From Microbacteriaceae bacterium (GTDB lineage: Bacteria > Actinomycetota > Actinomycetes > Actinomycetales > Microbacteriaceae): a stretch of 64,000 bases of DNA. This document shows, piece after piece, positions 1 to 12,377 of this stretch; within the stretch, counting starts at the first letter, position 1; every line of letters starts with the position of its first letter. The stretch is from positions 28,037 to 92,036 of the forward strand of contig JACMPQ010000085.1 of NCBI GenBank assembly GCA_014377425.1. Reading direction: 5' to 3'. The position numbers were made by a program, and so were the translations under genes. A model generated the notes under the pieces. It had not been told where the DNA came from. It was given only the letters and a program-made list of their open reading frames with translations, and ran no database searches.

Positions 1-542
1 CCAAGCGTCTGGTGGAGCTCGGCCACGATGTCGTCGTGCTGCTCGACTCGATCACCCGCCTGGGTCGCGCGTATAACCTTGCGGCGCCGGCATCCGGTCG
101 CATTCTTTCCGGGGGAGTTGACTCTTCGGCCCTTTATCCGCCGAAGCGTTTCTTCGGTGCGGCACGCAACATCGAAGACGGTGGCTCGCTCACCATCATC
201 GCGACCGCACTGGTGGAGACCGGATCCAAAATGGATGAGGTCATCTTCGAGGAGTTCAAGGGCACCGGCAACATGGAGCTGCGTCTTTCTCGCCAGCTCG
301 CCGACAAGCGCATCTTCCCGGCCGTGGATGTCAACGCCTCCGGCACCCGCCGCGAGGAACTGTTGATGGGCGTCGACGAGACCAAGATCAACTGGAAGCT
401 GCGCCGCGTGCTCTCCGGACTCGACACCCAGCAGGCGCTGGAAACCGTGCTGGGTCGTTTGAAAGAGACCACGAGCAACGTGGAATTCCTCATGCAGGTT
501 CAGAAGTCGATGCCGGCGGCGCCTGGCTCAGAAAAAGAGTAA
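1..542 (+). CDS. rho: Transcription termination factor Rho, C-terminal part (cut by window edge)
   Basis: The reading frame is open from position 3 to the TAA at 540-542, so the gene begins outside the window. The visible part is the C-terminal RecA-fold half of Rho. It holds the stretch [15 protein letters not shown] (Walker B region), [21 protein letters not shown] (Q-loop region), [33 protein letters not shown] and the R-loop/arginine-finger region around [22 protein letters not shown]. Rho is the hexameric RNA-dependent ATPase that ends transcription. The prfA start lies only 3 bases after the stop, so the two genes are probably co-transcribed. rpmE, found between them in some actinobacteria, is absent. 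Confidence 0.97.
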   Translation, partial: KRLVELGHDVVVLLDSITRLGRAYNLAAPASGRILSGGVDSSALYPPKRFFGAARNIEDGGSLTIIATALVETGSKMDEVIFEEFKGTGNMELRLSRQLADKRIFPAVDVNASGTRREELLMGVDETKINWKLRRVLSGLDTQQALETVLGRLKETTSNVEFLMQVQKSMPAAPGSEKE

Positions 543-545
543 AGC

Positions 546-1628
546 GTGTTCGAGTCAGTCCAAACGCTACTGACCGAGCATGACGAGCTCCAGGTAATGC
601 TGGCTGACCCGTCGCTGCACTCGGACCCGGCGCGATCCAAAAAGGTCAACCGGCGCTACGCCGAACTCGCTCGCATTGTTGCCTCGTACCACCTGTGGCA
701 GCAGCAGAGCGATGATTTGTCCGCTGCCACCGAGATGGCGGTGGAGGATGTCTCCTTCGCAGAGGAACTTCCCGAGTTGCAGGCGAGCGTGGATGAGTCG
801 TCGGAGAGACTGCGCCGACTGCTCATCCCGCGCGACCCCAACGATGCCCGAGACGTAATCATGGAGATCAAGATGGGGGAGGGCGGCGCCGAGTCGGCAC
901 TGTTTGCCGCCGACCTCCTGCGCATGTACCTGCACTACGCCGAGTCGAAAAAGTGGAAAACCGAAATTATCGAGCAAACCTCGAGTGACCTTGGCGGCTT
1001 CAAAGACGTGCAGCTTGCAATCAAGGGATCGTCCAACGATCCCGCGCAGGGCGTGTGGGCGCACCTCAAATACGAGGGTGGGGTGCACCGCGTGCAGCGG
1101 GTTCCCGCCACCGAGTCGCAGGGACGTATTCACACGTCGGCGGCCGGCGTGCTGGTCTTTCCGGAGGTCGATGAGCCCGAAGAGGTGGAGATCAGTCAGA
1201 ACGATCTCAAGATCGATGTGTACCGCTCCAGCGGCCCCGGCGGTCAGTCGGTGAACACCACCGACTCGGCGGTGCGCATCACGCATCTTCCGACCGGCAT
1301 CGTGGTGGCCATGCAGAATGAGAAAAGCCAGCTGCAAAACCGCGAGGCCGGTATGCGCGTGCTTCGTGCCCGGGTGCTCGCGCGTCAGCAGGAGGAGCTC
1401 GATGCCGCAGCATCCCTCGTGCGCAAGAGCCAGATTCGCACGATGGACCGCTCCGAGCGCATCCGCACCTACAATTTTCCCGAAAACCGCATCGCCGATC
1501 ATCGCACCGGCTACAAGGCCTATAACCTCGACGCCGTGATGAATGGCGCGCTCGAAGCCGTAGTGGTGTCCTGCATTCAGGCAGACGAAGAGGCTCGGCT
1601 CGCCGACCTCGGCGACACCTCGCAGTAA
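546..1628 (+). CDS. prfA: Peptide chain release factor 1
   Basis: RF1 reads UAA and UAG stop codons and triggers peptidyl-tRNA hydrolysis on the ribosome. The 360-residue length is normal. The universal GGQ hydrolysis motif lies at residues 232-234 in [18 protein letters not shown]. The codon-reading tripeptide is PAT (in [16 protein letters not shown]), as in RF1 and unlike the SPF of RF2. The start is GTG, 3 bases after the rho stop. prmC, whose product methylates the GGQ glutamine, follows 17 bases downstream, the usual pairing. Confidence 0.97.
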   Translation: MFESVQTLLTEHDELQVMLADPSLHSDPARSKKVNRRYAELARIVASYHLWQQQSDDLSAATEMAVEDVSFAEELPELQASVDESSERLRRLLIPRDPNDARDVIMEIKMGEGGAESALFAADLLRMYLHYAESKKWKTEIIEQTSSDLGGFKDVQLAIKGSSNDPAQGVWAHLKYEGGVHRVQRVPATESQGRIHTSAAGVLVFPEVDEPEEVEISQNDLKIDVYRSSGPGGQSVNTTDSAVRITHLPTGIVVAMQNEKSQLQNREAGMRVLRARVLARQQEELDAAASLVRKSQIRTMDRSERIRTYNFPENRIADHRTGYKAYNLDAVMNGALEAVVVSCIQADEEARLADLGDTSQ

Positions 1629-1645
1629 CGGGTGCGACACCAACG

Positions 1646-2509
1646 ATGAGCGAGCTCTCGGTCGCTTCGGCACGCGATAATGCAATTTCAGCATTGACGG
1701 CTTCGGGAATCGAATCCGCCAACGTCGACGCCGAACTTCTGGTCGGTTGGGTGCTCGGCCTCAGCCGCGGTCAGGTGCAGGCGAAAGCAATCATCGGAAC
1801 CTCAATATCTGAGCCGGATGCCGCAGCGCTCGCCGCCGCGGTGGCGAGACGCACCGCGCGCGAGCCGCTGCAGCACATCACCGGGCTCGCGCCATTTCGC
1901 AGCTTCGAGCTGGCGGTCGGCCCGGGAGTCTTCGTTCCCCGGCCCGAAACCGAGCTGGTGGCACAGTTTGCCATTGACGCGCTTAAGGCCGTGGCTCACG
2001 GTAATCCGATCGGAGTCGACCTCGGTACGGGCAGCGGGGCGATCGCGATTGCGCTGGCCACCGAGGTATTACATGCCACCGTTTATGGGGTCGAAAATTC
2101 GGCCGAAGCGTTTGTGTGGACTCAGAAAAACTTCGACTCCGTCGCGGGCGCCAACGCCCACCTTGTGTTTGGTGACCTCGCCGACGCACTACCGGAACTC
2201 AATGGCACGGTCGACGTCGTGATCTCCAATCCGCCGTACATCCCGCTCGGGGCGATCCCGCGAGATCCGGAGGTGCGTCTGTTTGACCCGGCGCATGCGC
2301 TCTACGGGGGAGTGGATGGATTGGATGTCGTGCACCTGGTGTCTGCAACGGCAAAGCGGTTGCTGCATCCGGGCGGCACCCTCGTTGTGGAGCACGGCGA
2401 GCTGCAGGGTGTGGCGATCGCGAGTCTGTTGCGCGCCGACGGCTGGAATGCCGTCGCCACCCATCGGGATCTGCTCGGTCGCGATCGTTCGACCACGGCA
2501 CTGCGCTAA
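1646..2509 (+). CDS. prmC: Peptide chain release factor N5-glutamine methyltransferase
   Basis: PrmC (HemK) methylates the glutamine of the GGQ motif in RF1 and RF2 using S-adenosylmethionine. The 287-residue protein has an N-terminal helical release-factor-binding part (about 1-90), a SAM-binding loop DLGTGSG at 125-131 and the catalytic NPPY signature at 195-198 (VVISNPPYIPLG). It directly follows its substrate gene prfA in what looks like one operon. Confidence 0.95.
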   Translation: MSELSVASARDNAISALTASGIESANVDAELLVGWVLGLSRGQVQAKAIIGTSISEPDAAALAAAVARRTAREPLQHITGLAPFRSFELAVGPGVFVPRPETELVAQFAIDALKAVAHGNPIGVDLGTGSGAIAIALATEVLHATVYGVENSAEAFVWTQKNFDSVAGANAHLVFGDLADALPELNGTVDVVISNPPYIPLGAIPRDPEVRLFDPAHALYGGVDGLDVVHLVSATAKRLLHPGGTLVVEHGELQGVAIASLLRADGWNAVATHRDLLGRDRSTTALR

Positions 2510-2527
2510 AGGCGAGAGCCGACCGCA

Positions 2528-2749
2528 ATGACTGACTACCCCGGCAACCCGAACCGATTTTCGCGCTTCATCGAGCGGATCAATTCACGGCTCCGGCCCT
2601 ACATCGGTGGGAGTCAGCTCGGGCCGCCGAATGAAGCACCGCTGGTGGCGCCCGCGCACGGCGGTGCGTGTCCGCTGTGCGGTCGCCCCATGGACCAACA
2701 CACGGTGGATCGCTCCGGAGTTCGCACAATGTTGCACTGTCCGCGGTAG
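2528..2749 (+). CDS. Small zinc-ribbon-like protein of unknown function
   Basis: This 73-residue protein sits between prmC and tsaC. Its C-terminal half contains CPLCGRPMDQH and a terminal LHCP, a CxxC...H...C arrangement that could hold one zinc ion. The N-terminal half is basic and polar (RFSRFIERINSRLRPYIGG). The ATG at 2528 follows the purine-rich AGGCGAG at a plausible distance, and the gap to prmC is 18 bases, so it is probably translated from the same message. I do not recognise a named family. A regulatory or RNA-binding role would be a guess. Confidence 0.75.
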   Translation: MTDYPGNPNRFSRFIERINSRLRPYIGGSQLGPPNEAPLVAPAHGGACPLCGRPMDQHTVDRSGVRTMLHCPR

Positions 2750-2818
2750 TTGGGGCGTTTCGGTTGATTAGCGTGCCTGCGGGAGGCGCTCGCATCGACG
2801 GCTACGCTAGAGACCGAA

Positions 2819-3652
2819 ATGGCGACCATCTTTGACTGCTCTGACGACTCGAGCCTCCTGACCGGAATGCGCTTGGCGCGGGCTGCGATCGGCCGCGGCG
2901 ATCTCGTCGTGATCCCCACCGATACCGTCTACGGTCTTGCCGCAAACGCCTTCGACGTGGCAGCCGTGCAGAAACTACTCGATGCGAAGGGCCGCAGCCG
3001 GCAGGCCCCGCCCCCCGTGCTAATTCCCGGTATTCCCACTCTCGACGCCCTCACCGAGCAGGTGCCGCCCGAGGTGCGCACCCTCGTCGCCAAGTTCTGG
3101 CCGGGAGGGCTCACCGTCATCCTCCCCGCTCGCAGTTCTTTGCACTGGGATCTCGGCGAAACCGGCGGCACGGTTGCGCTGCGCATGCCGAGCAATCGCA
3201 TCGCGTTGGAGCTCCTCTCGGAAACGGGCCCGCTGGCGGTTTCTTCCGCCAATCTCTCCGGCGAGACGGCGGCAACCACCGCGGTCGAGGCGGAACGGAT
3301 GCTCGGCGACTCGGTTTCGGTCTACCTCGACGGCGGCACCGCCGGTGACACAGGGCCCGATGGGCCGCCGACCGGAACGGGTTCGACGATCGTGGATGCC
3401 ACGGGCCTTTTGGTTCCCGGTGGGCAGTTGCGTATTGTGCGCGAGGGCGTGATCCCGGCCGGCGAGATATTCGCGGAACTCGCGCAGCACCATCCCGAAA
3501 CCTTCAACCTGTTCGGCCAAATCGCCCCCACCGCGGCTGCGGCCGAGGTTGCACCGACGGTCGCACCGGGCCAGCGCCACGCTGTCCTCCCCTCGGATGC
3601 GACCCCAGAAACCGTGACGGACGTGCCGCCGACGAATCCGGCGGCGCAATGA
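2819..3652 (+). CDS. tsaC: Threonylcarbamoyl-AMP synthase (YrdC/Sua5 family)
   Basis: The enzyme makes threonylcarbamoyl-AMP from threonine, bicarbonate and ATP for the t6A modification of ANN-decoding tRNAs. The YrdC fold covers about residues 15-205, with PTDTVYGL at 33-40, KGRSRQAPPPVLI and PLAVSSANLSGE. The last 70 residues are Ala/Pro/Thr rich and do not resemble the Sua5 C-terminal domain, so this is a YrdC domain with a disordered tail. The start is ATG 2819, just behind TACGCT (2803-2808), so the transcript may have almost no leader. wecA overlaps its stop by 4 bases. Confidence 0.93.
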   Translation: MATIFDCSDDSSLLTGMRLARAAIGRGDLVVIPTDTVYGLAANAFDVAAVQKLLDAKGRSRQAPPPVLIPGIPTLDALTEQVPPEVRTLVAKFWPGGLTVILPARSSLHWDLGETGGTVALRMPSNRIALELLSETGPLAVSSANLSGETAATTAVEAERMLGDSVSVYLDGGTAGDTGPDGPPTGTGSTIVDATGLLVPGGQLRIVREGVIPAGEIFAELAQHHPETFNLFGQIAPTAAAAEVAPTVAPGQRHAVLPSDATPETVTDVPPTNPAAQ

Positions 3653-4926
3653 GTCTGACTTATTACGTTTTGGCGGCCGGGATAGCCGCAATTTTTACCC
3701 TCGCGCTGTCGCTTGTCATCCTCAAGCTCAGCCTGCACTACCGCCTGTATCCGAAAATTCGGGACCGTGACGTGCACACCCGCCCCACCCCGCGGCTGGG
3801 CGGTGTGGCCATGTTCCTCGGAATTTTGGCGTCATTTTGGGTCGCCTCGCAGCTGCCGCAGTTCTCGCTAATCTTCGGAACCAACCCGGGGCGCGTGATT
3901 GCGATCCTCGTAGCCGCCCTTATCATCGTTGTTATCGGCGTCGCAGACGATATTTGGGATTTGGACTGGCTCACCAAGCTGGCTGGTCAGGCAATTGCCG
4001 CTGGCCTTCTGGTCTGGCAAGGGGTACAACTGCTCACCGTTCCAATCGGTGGGGTGACGGTACTTCCGCCAGTACTGGGCCTCGTAATCACCGTGGTGGC
4101 CGTGGTGCTGGTGATGAACGCGGTCAATTTCATCGACGGCCTCGACGGTCTCGTTGCCGGGGTGGCACTGATTTCCAATGGCGTGTTCTTTATCTACACC
4201 TACACCCTCACCACCCAGAGCGCCCCCTCGGTGTACTTCAACCTCGCCTCACTAATCAGCGCAGTGCTGATCGGCGCATGTGTGGGGTTTTTGCCGTTCA
4301 ACTGGCATCCGGCGAGGATGTTCATGGGCGACGCCGGAGCGCTCTTGGTGGGGCTGTTGATGGCCGCATCCGCCGTCTCGGTGACCGGAGATATTGATCC
4401 CGGCGCGATAACCTCCGGCAGCAAACTGCTTCCCGCCTTCATCCCGATCCTCCTGCCGCTGGCGGTTCTGGTCATCCCGCTGCTCGATTTCGGTCTGGCC
4501 GTCTTTCGGCGACTGCGGGCAGGAAAGAGCCCGTTCAGCGCCGACCGCCTGCACCTGCATCATCGCCTTCTCGACATGGGGCACAGTCACTTTCACGCCG
4601 TGCTCATTTTCTACTCCTGGACGGCAGTGGTGTCGGTGGGCTTTCTGGCCTTCCTGTTCGTTCCGGTTGCCGCCGCCGTAACCTTCATCGTCGTCGGGCT
4701 GGTGATCTGCTCGGTCGTGACGCTCGCACCGCTCACCCGGAACAAGGCCGTGGAGTATGCGGTGCAATCGGCCAGCACCCAGAACGTCGACAGCATTGAT
4801 GCCGCCCGATTCGACCCGCTCGATGCGCGAGCCGTTGATGAGGTCGATGACACCGAACGCAGCACCCAAAATATCACCGCGCGGGATGTCGTCTTCGACG
4901 CCCTCGCCAGGAAGGAAAAACCTTGA
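3649..4926 (+). CDS. wecA: Undecaprenyl-phosphate N-acetylglucosaminyl 1-phosphate transferase (MraY/WecA family)
   Basis: This integral membrane enzyme transfers a sugar-1-phosphate, probably GlcNAc-1-P, from the UDP-sugar to a polyprenyl phosphate, the first step of cell-wall glycopolymer linkage units. Its 425 residues hold about ten or eleven membrane segments. Family motifs are visible: RPTPRLGG (45-52), the Mg-binding DD at 100-101, NAVNFIDGLDG (157-167), FMGDAG (225-230) and the cytoplasmic HLHH (302-305). The last 60 residues form an acidic soluble tail. Its position between tsaC and the atp operon is the standard actinobacterial one. The ATG overlaps the tsaC stop (ATGA). Confidence 0.93.
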   Translation: MSLTYYVLAAGIAAIFTLALSLVILKLSLHYRLYPKIRDRDVHTRPTPRLGGVAMFLGILASFWVASQLPQFSLIFGTNPGRVIAILVAALIIVVIGVADDIWDLDWLTKLAGQAIAAGLLVWQGVQLLTVPIGGVTVLPPVLGLVITVVAVVLVMNAVNFIDGLDGLVAGVALISNGVFFIYTYTLTTQSAPSVYFNLASLISAVLIGACVGFLPFNWHPARMFMGDAGALLVGLLMAASAVSVTGDIDPGAITSGSKLLPAFIPILLPLAVLVIPLLDFGLAVFRRLRAGKSPFSADRLHLHHRLLDMGHSHFHAVLIFYSWTAVVSVGFLAFLFVPVAAAVTFIVVGLVICSVVTLAPLTRNKAVEYAVQSASTQNVDSIDAARFDPLDARAVDEVDDTERSTQNITARDVVFDALARKEKP

Positions 4927-5360
4927 GCGCACTACCCGTATTGCGAAGGGCACTGTTCTTTGGCCTCCTCTTCGCGTTGGGCTTAGCCATTGTCGGTGCC
5001 GTAGTCGGCTCAATGGCGGCTGGCGGACGCGGAATTGTGTCGGGCCTCATCGGTGCCGCAATGGCCGCCGTGTTTCTCGCGATCACTGCCCTCAGTATCA
5101 TTTTGGCCAGCAAATTCGACATCATCGCCTTCTTTGGAATCGTCATGGGCGCCTGGCTGGCGAAGTTTGTGGTGTTCATCGTCTTGGCGCTTCTTCTGCG
5201 CGATCAGCCGTGGATTCAGCCCACGGTGCTGTTTCTCACCCTTGTCGTGGGTGTTATTGGAACACTCGTCGTTGACCTCGTGGTGATCGCTAAGTCCCGT
5301 ATGCCCTACGTCAGCGACATCGCCCTCCCGGGGGACAAAACCCCGCATTCGGGCGTCTGA
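4923..5360 (+). CDS. AtpI-like four-helix membrane protein
   Basis: A 145-residue protein with four predicted membrane helices (about residues 10-32, 42-66, 72-95 and 99-122) and a short polar tail. It occupies the atpI position just upstream of the ATP synthase genes. Members of this group are thought to help c-ring assembly or cation supply, but sequence conservation is weak, so the call rests mainly on position and topology. The start is TTG at 4923, overlapping the wecA stop in TTGA, which points to translational coupling. Confidence 0.8.
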   Translation: MSALPVLRRALFFGLLFALGLAIVGAVVGSMAAGGRGIVSGLIGAAMAAVFLAITALSIILASKFDIIAFFGIVMGAWLAKFVVFIVLALLLRDQPWIQPTVLFLTLVVGVIGTLVVDLVVIAKSRMPYVSDIALPGDKTPHSGV

Positions 5361-5374
5361 TACCGCGCTGACGA

Positions 5375-5404
5375 TTGGCCTAAAGCTCACCTGTCCAATA
5401 GAGT
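5375..5404 (+). promoter_or_regulatory. Candidate promoter of the atpB-atpC operon
   Basis: TTGGCC (5375-5380) and TAGAGT (5399-5404) are separated by 18 bases. Each matches 4 of 6 positions of the sigma-70-type consensus. They lie in the 83-base gap between the atpI-like gene and atpB, the longest gap before the synthase genes. Read-through from upstream is equally possible. Confidence 0.3.
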
Positions 5405-5443
5405 TAGGGCCGAACCAAACCCCCCATTTTCATCGCCGCATGT

Positions 5444-6286
5444 TTGCATGCCCCGATTCAGGAGTGCGCGCTGCTACTCAACGCTCTCAATACGCTCATT
5501 CCCCTCGCCGCCGAAGGTGACGGGCAATTCGTCGGACCATCGATTGGCGAATTTTTTCCCGCTACCGTTCTGTTTGCCGGTACCCCCTTCGAGATGAACC
5601 GGATCATGCTGATCCGCGTACTCGTAGTCGTTGCAATCATGGTCTTCTTCTACGTCGCTACCCGCCGCATGAAGCTCGTACCGACCCGCATGCAGAGCCT
5701 TGCCGAAATGGGACTCGGCCTGGTTCGCGTAAACATCGCCGAAGATCTGCTTGGTAAAAAAGAGGGCGCGCGCTTCTTGCCGCTCTTGACCACGATCTTT
5801 TTCCTGGTTCTCGGTATGAACATCACCGGTATTGTTCCGCTGCTGAACATTGCTGGAAGCTCCGTGATCGGAATCCCGCTGGTTCTTGCGGTCATCTCCT
5901 ACCTCGTCTTCATTTATGCGGGGCTCAAGAAGCACCCGGGCAAGTTTCTTCGCAACTCGCTATTCCCGCCCGGGGTGCCGTGGTTTCTCTATCTGATTGT
6001 CACGCCGATCGAGTTCGTGTCGACCTTCATTCTCCGTCCCATCACGCTCACGCTTCGACTGCTAATGAACATGATCGTTGGCCACCTCCTGCTGGTGCTG
6101 TTCTTCTTGGCCACCCAGTTCTTCTTCTTTCAGGCGGATGGCGGTTTCAAGCTCTTCGGGCTCGGAACCCTGGCCTTCGGGTTTGTCTTCACCCTGTTTG
6201 AAATCTTGGTGGCGGTGTTGCAGGCCTACGTCTTCACACTGCTGACCGCCGTCTACCTCCAGCTTGCGCTGGCAGACGAGCATTAA
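5444..6286 (+). CDS. atpB: ATP synthase F0 subunit a
   Basis: Subunit a forms the proton half-channels beside the c-ring. The protein is multi-spanning, with the essential arginine in LRLLMNM (residues 204-210, Arg205, counting from the TTG). The start is uncertain. TTG 5444 has no Shine-Dalgarno sequence, whereas AGGAG at 5460-5464 lies inside the frame and would serve a CTG start at 5471 (MLLNALNTLIP...), shortening the protein by 9 residues. Either start leaves all membrane helices intact. It is the first gene of the structural ATP synthase operon. Confidence 0.95.
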   Translation: MHAPIQECALLLNALNTLIPLAAEGDGQFVGPSIGEFFPATVLFAGTPFEMNRIMLIRVLVVVAIMVFFYVATRRMKLVPTRMQSLAEMGLGLVRVNIAEDLLGKKEGARFLPLLTTIFFLVLGMNITGIVPLLNIAGSSVIGIPLVLAVISYLVFIYAGLKKHPGKFLRNSLFPPGVPWFLYLIVTPIEFVSTFILRPITLTLRLLMNMIVGHLLLVLFFLATQFFFFQADGGFKLFGLGTLAFGFVFTLFEILVAVLQAYVFTLLTAVYLQLALADEH

Positions 6287-6308
6287 TAGTACTTACCGTT
6301 TTATCTGA

Positions 6309-6602
<294 letters not shown>

Positions 6603-6613
6603 GGATCCCTTCC

Positions 6614-7171
6614 ATGGTTTTTGGAACACTCGTCGCGGCAGCAGGGGAAGCACCACACAACCCACTGCTGCCGGAAATCCCAGACCTTATCTGGGCTTCG
6701 GTTGTGTTCGCGGTCCTTTTCACCTTCTTCCTGGTCAAGATTCTCCCGGCTGTTAAGAAGAACCTCGACGAACGCGCCGAGGTCATCGAGGGCGGAATCA
6801 CAAAGGCGCAAAACGCCCAGGCGGAAGCCACCGCGATGCTCGAGAAGTACAACGAGCAACTCGCTGAGGCCCGCGCCGAAGCCGGACGAATCCGCGAGGC
6901 CGCTCGCGCGGACGGCGTGAAGATTCTGAACGAGCTCAAGGCACAGGCAACCGCCGAAGCAGCTCGCATCACGGCCAACGCTTCTGCCCAAATCGAAGCC
7001 GAGCGCCAAAGCGCCTTGGTTTCGCTCCGTGCCGAAGTCGGCTCGCTAGCCATCGATCTCGCCTCCGGCGTCATCGGGGAAAGCCTCACCGACGACGCGC
7101 GGTCTGCCGCGCTCGTTGACCGTTTCTTGGCCGACCTCGAAGCCTCCGAAGCCGAAAAGGCGAGCAAGTAA
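6614..7171 (+). CDS. atpF: ATP synthase F0 subunit b
   Basis: Subunit b is the peripheral stalk. One N-terminal membrane helix lies at about residues 28-48 (IWASVVFAVLFTFFLVKI). A long charged Ala/Glu/Arg-rich helix suited to coiled-coil dimerisation follows. The 185-residue length is typical. The stop is 2 bases before atpH. Confidence 0.96.
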   Translation: MVFGTLVAAAGEAPHNPLLPEIPDLIWASVVFAVLFTFFLVKILPAVKKNLDERAEVIEGGITKAQNAQAEATAMLEKYNEQLAEARAEAGRIREAARADGVKILNELKAQATAEAARITANASAQIEAERQSALVSLRAEVGSLAIDLASGVIGESLTDDARSAALVDRFLADLEASEAEKASK

Positions 7172-7173
7172 CC

Positions 7174-7971
7174 GTGGGTAGCGCGACCAGACAATCACTT
7201 TCCACGTCGAGGGCGGCTCTAACCGCACTCGGCGCCGCGGTTGATTTGGCCTGCGCCGAAGAACTGTTTGCCGCGGCCCGCGCCATCGGTTCCTCGCTGC
7301 AACTGCGAGCCATGCTTTCGGACGCGGCAACCGAGGCCAGCGAGAAGAAAGCTGTCATTGACGCCGTCTTCGCCAAAAGCCTGGGGGATACGGCACTGAA
7401 CCTGCTCACCGTCGCCGCGAGCGATCGTTGGTCTTCGGATGACGACCTCCTCGGCGGCATCGAAGACCTCGGTCTTCGCGCGGCCGCGGTGTCAGTCTCG
7501 ACTGGCGTGAGCATTGAATCCGAGCTGTTCGCCATCGGGCGAGCAGTAACCTCCGACGCTGCCCTCGAGCTTGCGCTCGGAAGCAAACTCGGTGAGACCG
7601 CGGCTAAGGTCACGCTCATCACGACCCTGCTCGACGGCAAAGTTTCCGCCCAGACGCTCGCGATCGTGCGGCATCTTCTGCAGCTGCCCCGCGGTCGTCG
7701 CATTGGCGCTTTGCTTCGTCACGCGGCATCCGTTGTTGCCGACCAGTCCGGACTTGCTGTCGCAACTGTCACCTCGGCCAAGCCGATTGCCGCAGCCCAG
7801 CTTGACCGCCTGCAAAGGGGTCTGTCGCAGAGCTACGGAAAAGAACTTCGCATTAACGCCGTCGTCGATCCCGCCCTCATCGGTGGGGTTCGCGTGCAGG
7901 TCGGCGATGATGTCATCGACGGCAGTGTCGCGTCAAAGCTCAATGAACTCAGGCTCCAACTCGCCGGCTAA
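7174..7971 (+). CDS. atpH: ATP synthase F1 subunit delta
   Basis: Delta joins the b stalk to the top of F1. At 265 residues it is about 90 longer than the E. coli protein, as is usual in actinobacteria. The conserved C-terminal region includes AQLDRLQRGLSQSYGKELRINAVVDPALIGGVRVQVGDDVIDGSVASKLNELR. It starts with GTG 7174, directly behind the atpF stop. Confidence 0.96.
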   Translation: MGSATRQSLSTSRAALTALGAAVDLACAEELFAAARAIGSSLQLRAMLSDAATEASEKKAVIDAVFAKSLGDTALNLLTVAASDRWSSDDDLLGGIEDLGLRAAAVSVSTGVSIESELFAIGRAVTSDAALELALGSKLGETAAKVTLITTLLDGKVSAQTLAIVRHLLQLPRGRRIGALLRHAASVVADQSGLAVATVTSAKPIAAAQLDRLQRGLSQSYGKELRINAVVDPALIGGVRVQVGDDVIDGSVASKLNELRLQLAG

Positions 7972-8006
7972 CGCCGCCGCCGTGAGGCGTCCGCACGATC
8001 AGATTT

Positions 8007-8023
8007 CGAGGCTCACCGCCTCG
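8007..8023 (+). other. Hairpin between atpH and atpA
   Basis: CGAGGC (8007-8012) and GCCTCG (8018-8023) can pair around a five-base loop, just ahead of the AAAGGAAG Shine-Dalgarno of atpA. There is no T-run, so it is more likely an RNA stability or processing element than a terminator. Confidence 0.35.
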
Positions 8024-8044
8024 TTCAGCTAAAAGGAAGACACG

Positions 8045-9682
8045 ATGGCAGAAGTAACGATCAGCCCGGATGAGATTCGCGACGCCCTCAAGAGTTTCGT
8101 CAAGTCATACGACCCGAGCTCCGCCGCCACCACTGAGGTCGGTTATGTCACCGACTCCGGAGACGGTATTGCGCACGTTGAGGGCCTTCCGGGCGTCATG
8201 GCCAACGAGCTCATCACTTTTGCTGATGGCACGCTGGGGCTCGCTCAGAACCTCGAAGAGAACCAGATCGGTGTGGTTATCCTCGGGGAATTCGACGGCA
8301 TCCAGGCCGGTATGGAGGTCACCCGCACGGGTGAAGTTCTCTCCGTTCCCGTCGGAGACGGCTACCTCGGTCGCGTCGTTGACCCGCTCGGCGCCCCGAT
8401 GGACGGGCTCGGCGAGATTGCCTCCGAAGGCCGTCGAGCTCTGGAGCTTCAGGCTCCCGGCGTCATGCAGCGCAAGAGCGTGCACGAGCCGATGCAGACC
8501 GGTATCAAGGCGATTGACGCCATGATCCCCATCGGTCGTGGCCAGCGCCAGCTGATCATTGGTGACCGCCAGACGGGTAAAACCGCCATCGCGCTTGACA
8601 CCATCATCAACCAGAAAGCCAACTGGGCTTCCGGGGACGTCAACAAGCAGGTCCGCTGCATCTACGTTGCCATCGGCCAAAAGGGTTCGACCATTGCCGG
8701 TATCAAGAGTGCGCTGGAAGAAGCCGGAGCCATGGAGTACACGACGATCGTTGCGTCTCCCGCCTCCGACCCGGCTGGCTTCAAGTACCTTGCTCCCTAC
8801 ACCGGTTCGGCCATCGGCCAGCACTGGATGTACGGCGGCAAGCACGTGCTCATCGTCTTTGACGACCTTTCCAAGCAGGCCGAGGCTTACCGTGCCGTTT
8901 CCCTTCTGTTGCGCCGCCCGCCGGGGCGCGAAGCGTACCCGGGCGACGTGTTCTACCTGCACTCTCGCCTGCTCGAGCGTTGCGCCAAGCTTTCCGACGC
9001 CCTCGGCGCAGGCTCCATGACCGGACTCCCGATCATCGAGACCAAGGCCAACGACGTGTCGGCCTACATCCCGACCAACGTGATCTCGATCACCGATGGC
9101 CAGATCTTCCTGCAGTCCGACCTGTTCAACGCCAACCAGCGTCCCGCGGTCGACGTGGGTATCTCTGTCTCACGTGTTGGTGGAGACGCTCAGGTCAAGA
9201 GCATCAAGAAGGTTTCAGGAACCCTGAAGCTTGAACTTGCTCAGTACCGTTCGCTTGAGGCCTTCGCGATGTTCGCGTCCGACCTCGACGCGACCAGTCG
9301 TCGCCAGCTCGCTCGCGGTGCTCGCCTTACCGAACTCCTGCGCCAGCCGCAGTACTCGCCGTACCCAGTCGAGGAGCAGGTCGTTTCGATCTGGGCAGGA
9401 ACCAACGGCAAGCTCGATGAGGTTCCGGTCGAAGACATCCTGCGCTTCGAGCGGGAGTTGCTCGACTTCCTGGCGCGCAACACCGAGATTCTTACGGTGT
9501 TGCGTGAGACCAACGTGCTCAGCGATGACACCACGGCGGCCCTGGTCGAGCAGATCGACAAGTTCAAGCTCGAGTTTTTGACTGGCGAGGGCAACCCGCT
9601 CGCCTCCGTCGGCAGCGAAAAGTTTGACAACATGCCTGCCGAGGACGTCAACCAGGAGAAGATCGTCAAGGTTCGTCGCTGA
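8045..9682 (+). CDS. atpA: ATP synthase F1 subunit alpha
   Basis: Alpha is the non-catalytic nucleotide-binding subunit of the F1 hexamer. Its 545 residues include the P-loop GDRQTGKT (173-180), the Walker B region [17 protein letters not shown] and the arginine region around [12 protein letters not shown] strong AAAGGAAG Shine-Dalgarno sequence precedes ATG 8045. One base separates its stop from atpG. Confidence 0.98.
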   Translation: MAEVTISPDEIRDALKSFVKSYDPSSAATTEVGYVTDSGDGIAHVEGLPGVMANELITFADGTLGLAQNLEENQIGVVILGEFDGIQAGMEVTRTGEVLSVPVGDGYLGRVVDPLGAPMDGLGEIASEGRRALELQAPGVMQRKSVHEPMQTGIKAIDAMIPIGRGQRQLIIGDRQTGKTAIALDTIINQKANWASGDVNKQVRCIYVAIGQKGSTIAGIKSALEEAGAMEYTTIVASPASDPAGFKYLAPYTGSAIGQHWMYGGKHVLIVFDDLSKQAEAYRAVSLLLRRPPGREAYPGDVFYLHSRLLERCAKLSDALGAGSMTGLPIIETKANDVSAYIPTNVISITDGQIFLQSDLFNANQRPAVDVGISVSRVGGDAQVKSIKKVSGTLKLELAQYRSLEAFAMFASDLDATSRRQLARGARLTELLRQPQYSPYPVEEQVVSIWAGTNGKLDEVPVEDILRFERELLDFLARNTEILTVLRETNVLSDDTTAALVEQIDKFKLEFLTGEGNPLASVGSEKFDNMPAEDVNQEKIVKVRR

Positions 9683-9683
9683 T

Positions 9684-12087
<2,404 letters not shown>

Positions 12088-12088
12088 C

Positions 12089-12355
12089 GTGGCTGAACTT
12101 ACTGTCAGCGTCGTGTCAGCCGACCAAGAAGTTTGGTCGGGTAGCGCGAGCATGGTTGTCGCCCGCACCACCGAGGGTCAGATCGGAATCCTGCCCGGCC
12201 ACGAGCCGATGCTGGCAATTCTGGCCACCGGCGAGGTTCGAGTCACGACCCCGAGCGGCGTCATAACGGCCTCGGCCGAGGAGGGCTTTCTCTCGGTGGC
12301 GCAGGATGTCATCACGATCGTTGCTCGCAGCGCAGAGCTTACGAACGCGAAGTAA
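12089..12355 (+). CDS. atpC: ATP synthase F1 subunit epsilon
   Basis: The 88-residue protein starts at GTG 12089, one base after atpD, and consists of the N-terminal beta-sandwich domain (LTVSVVSADQEVWSGSASMVVARTTEGQIGILPGHEPMLAIL). The C-terminal helical hairpin of E. coli epsilon is missing. Short epsilons of this kind are common in actinobacteria. It is the last gene of the operon. Confidence 0.95.
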   Translation: MAELTVSVVSADQEVWSGSASMVVARTTEGQIGILPGHEPMLAILATGEVRVTTPSGVITASAEEGFLSVAQDVITIVARSAELTNAK

Positions 12356-12377
12356 CTCAACCAACACCACCTCAGAC

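Noticed and set aside
567..1694. 375-codon open frame antisense to prfA
   Set aside because: High-GC third-position shadow of prfA; composition and low-complexity sequence match no protein family.
4252..5013. 253-codon open frame antisense to wecA
   Set aside because: Shadow frame of a well-conserved membrane protein, with no ribosome site or family match.
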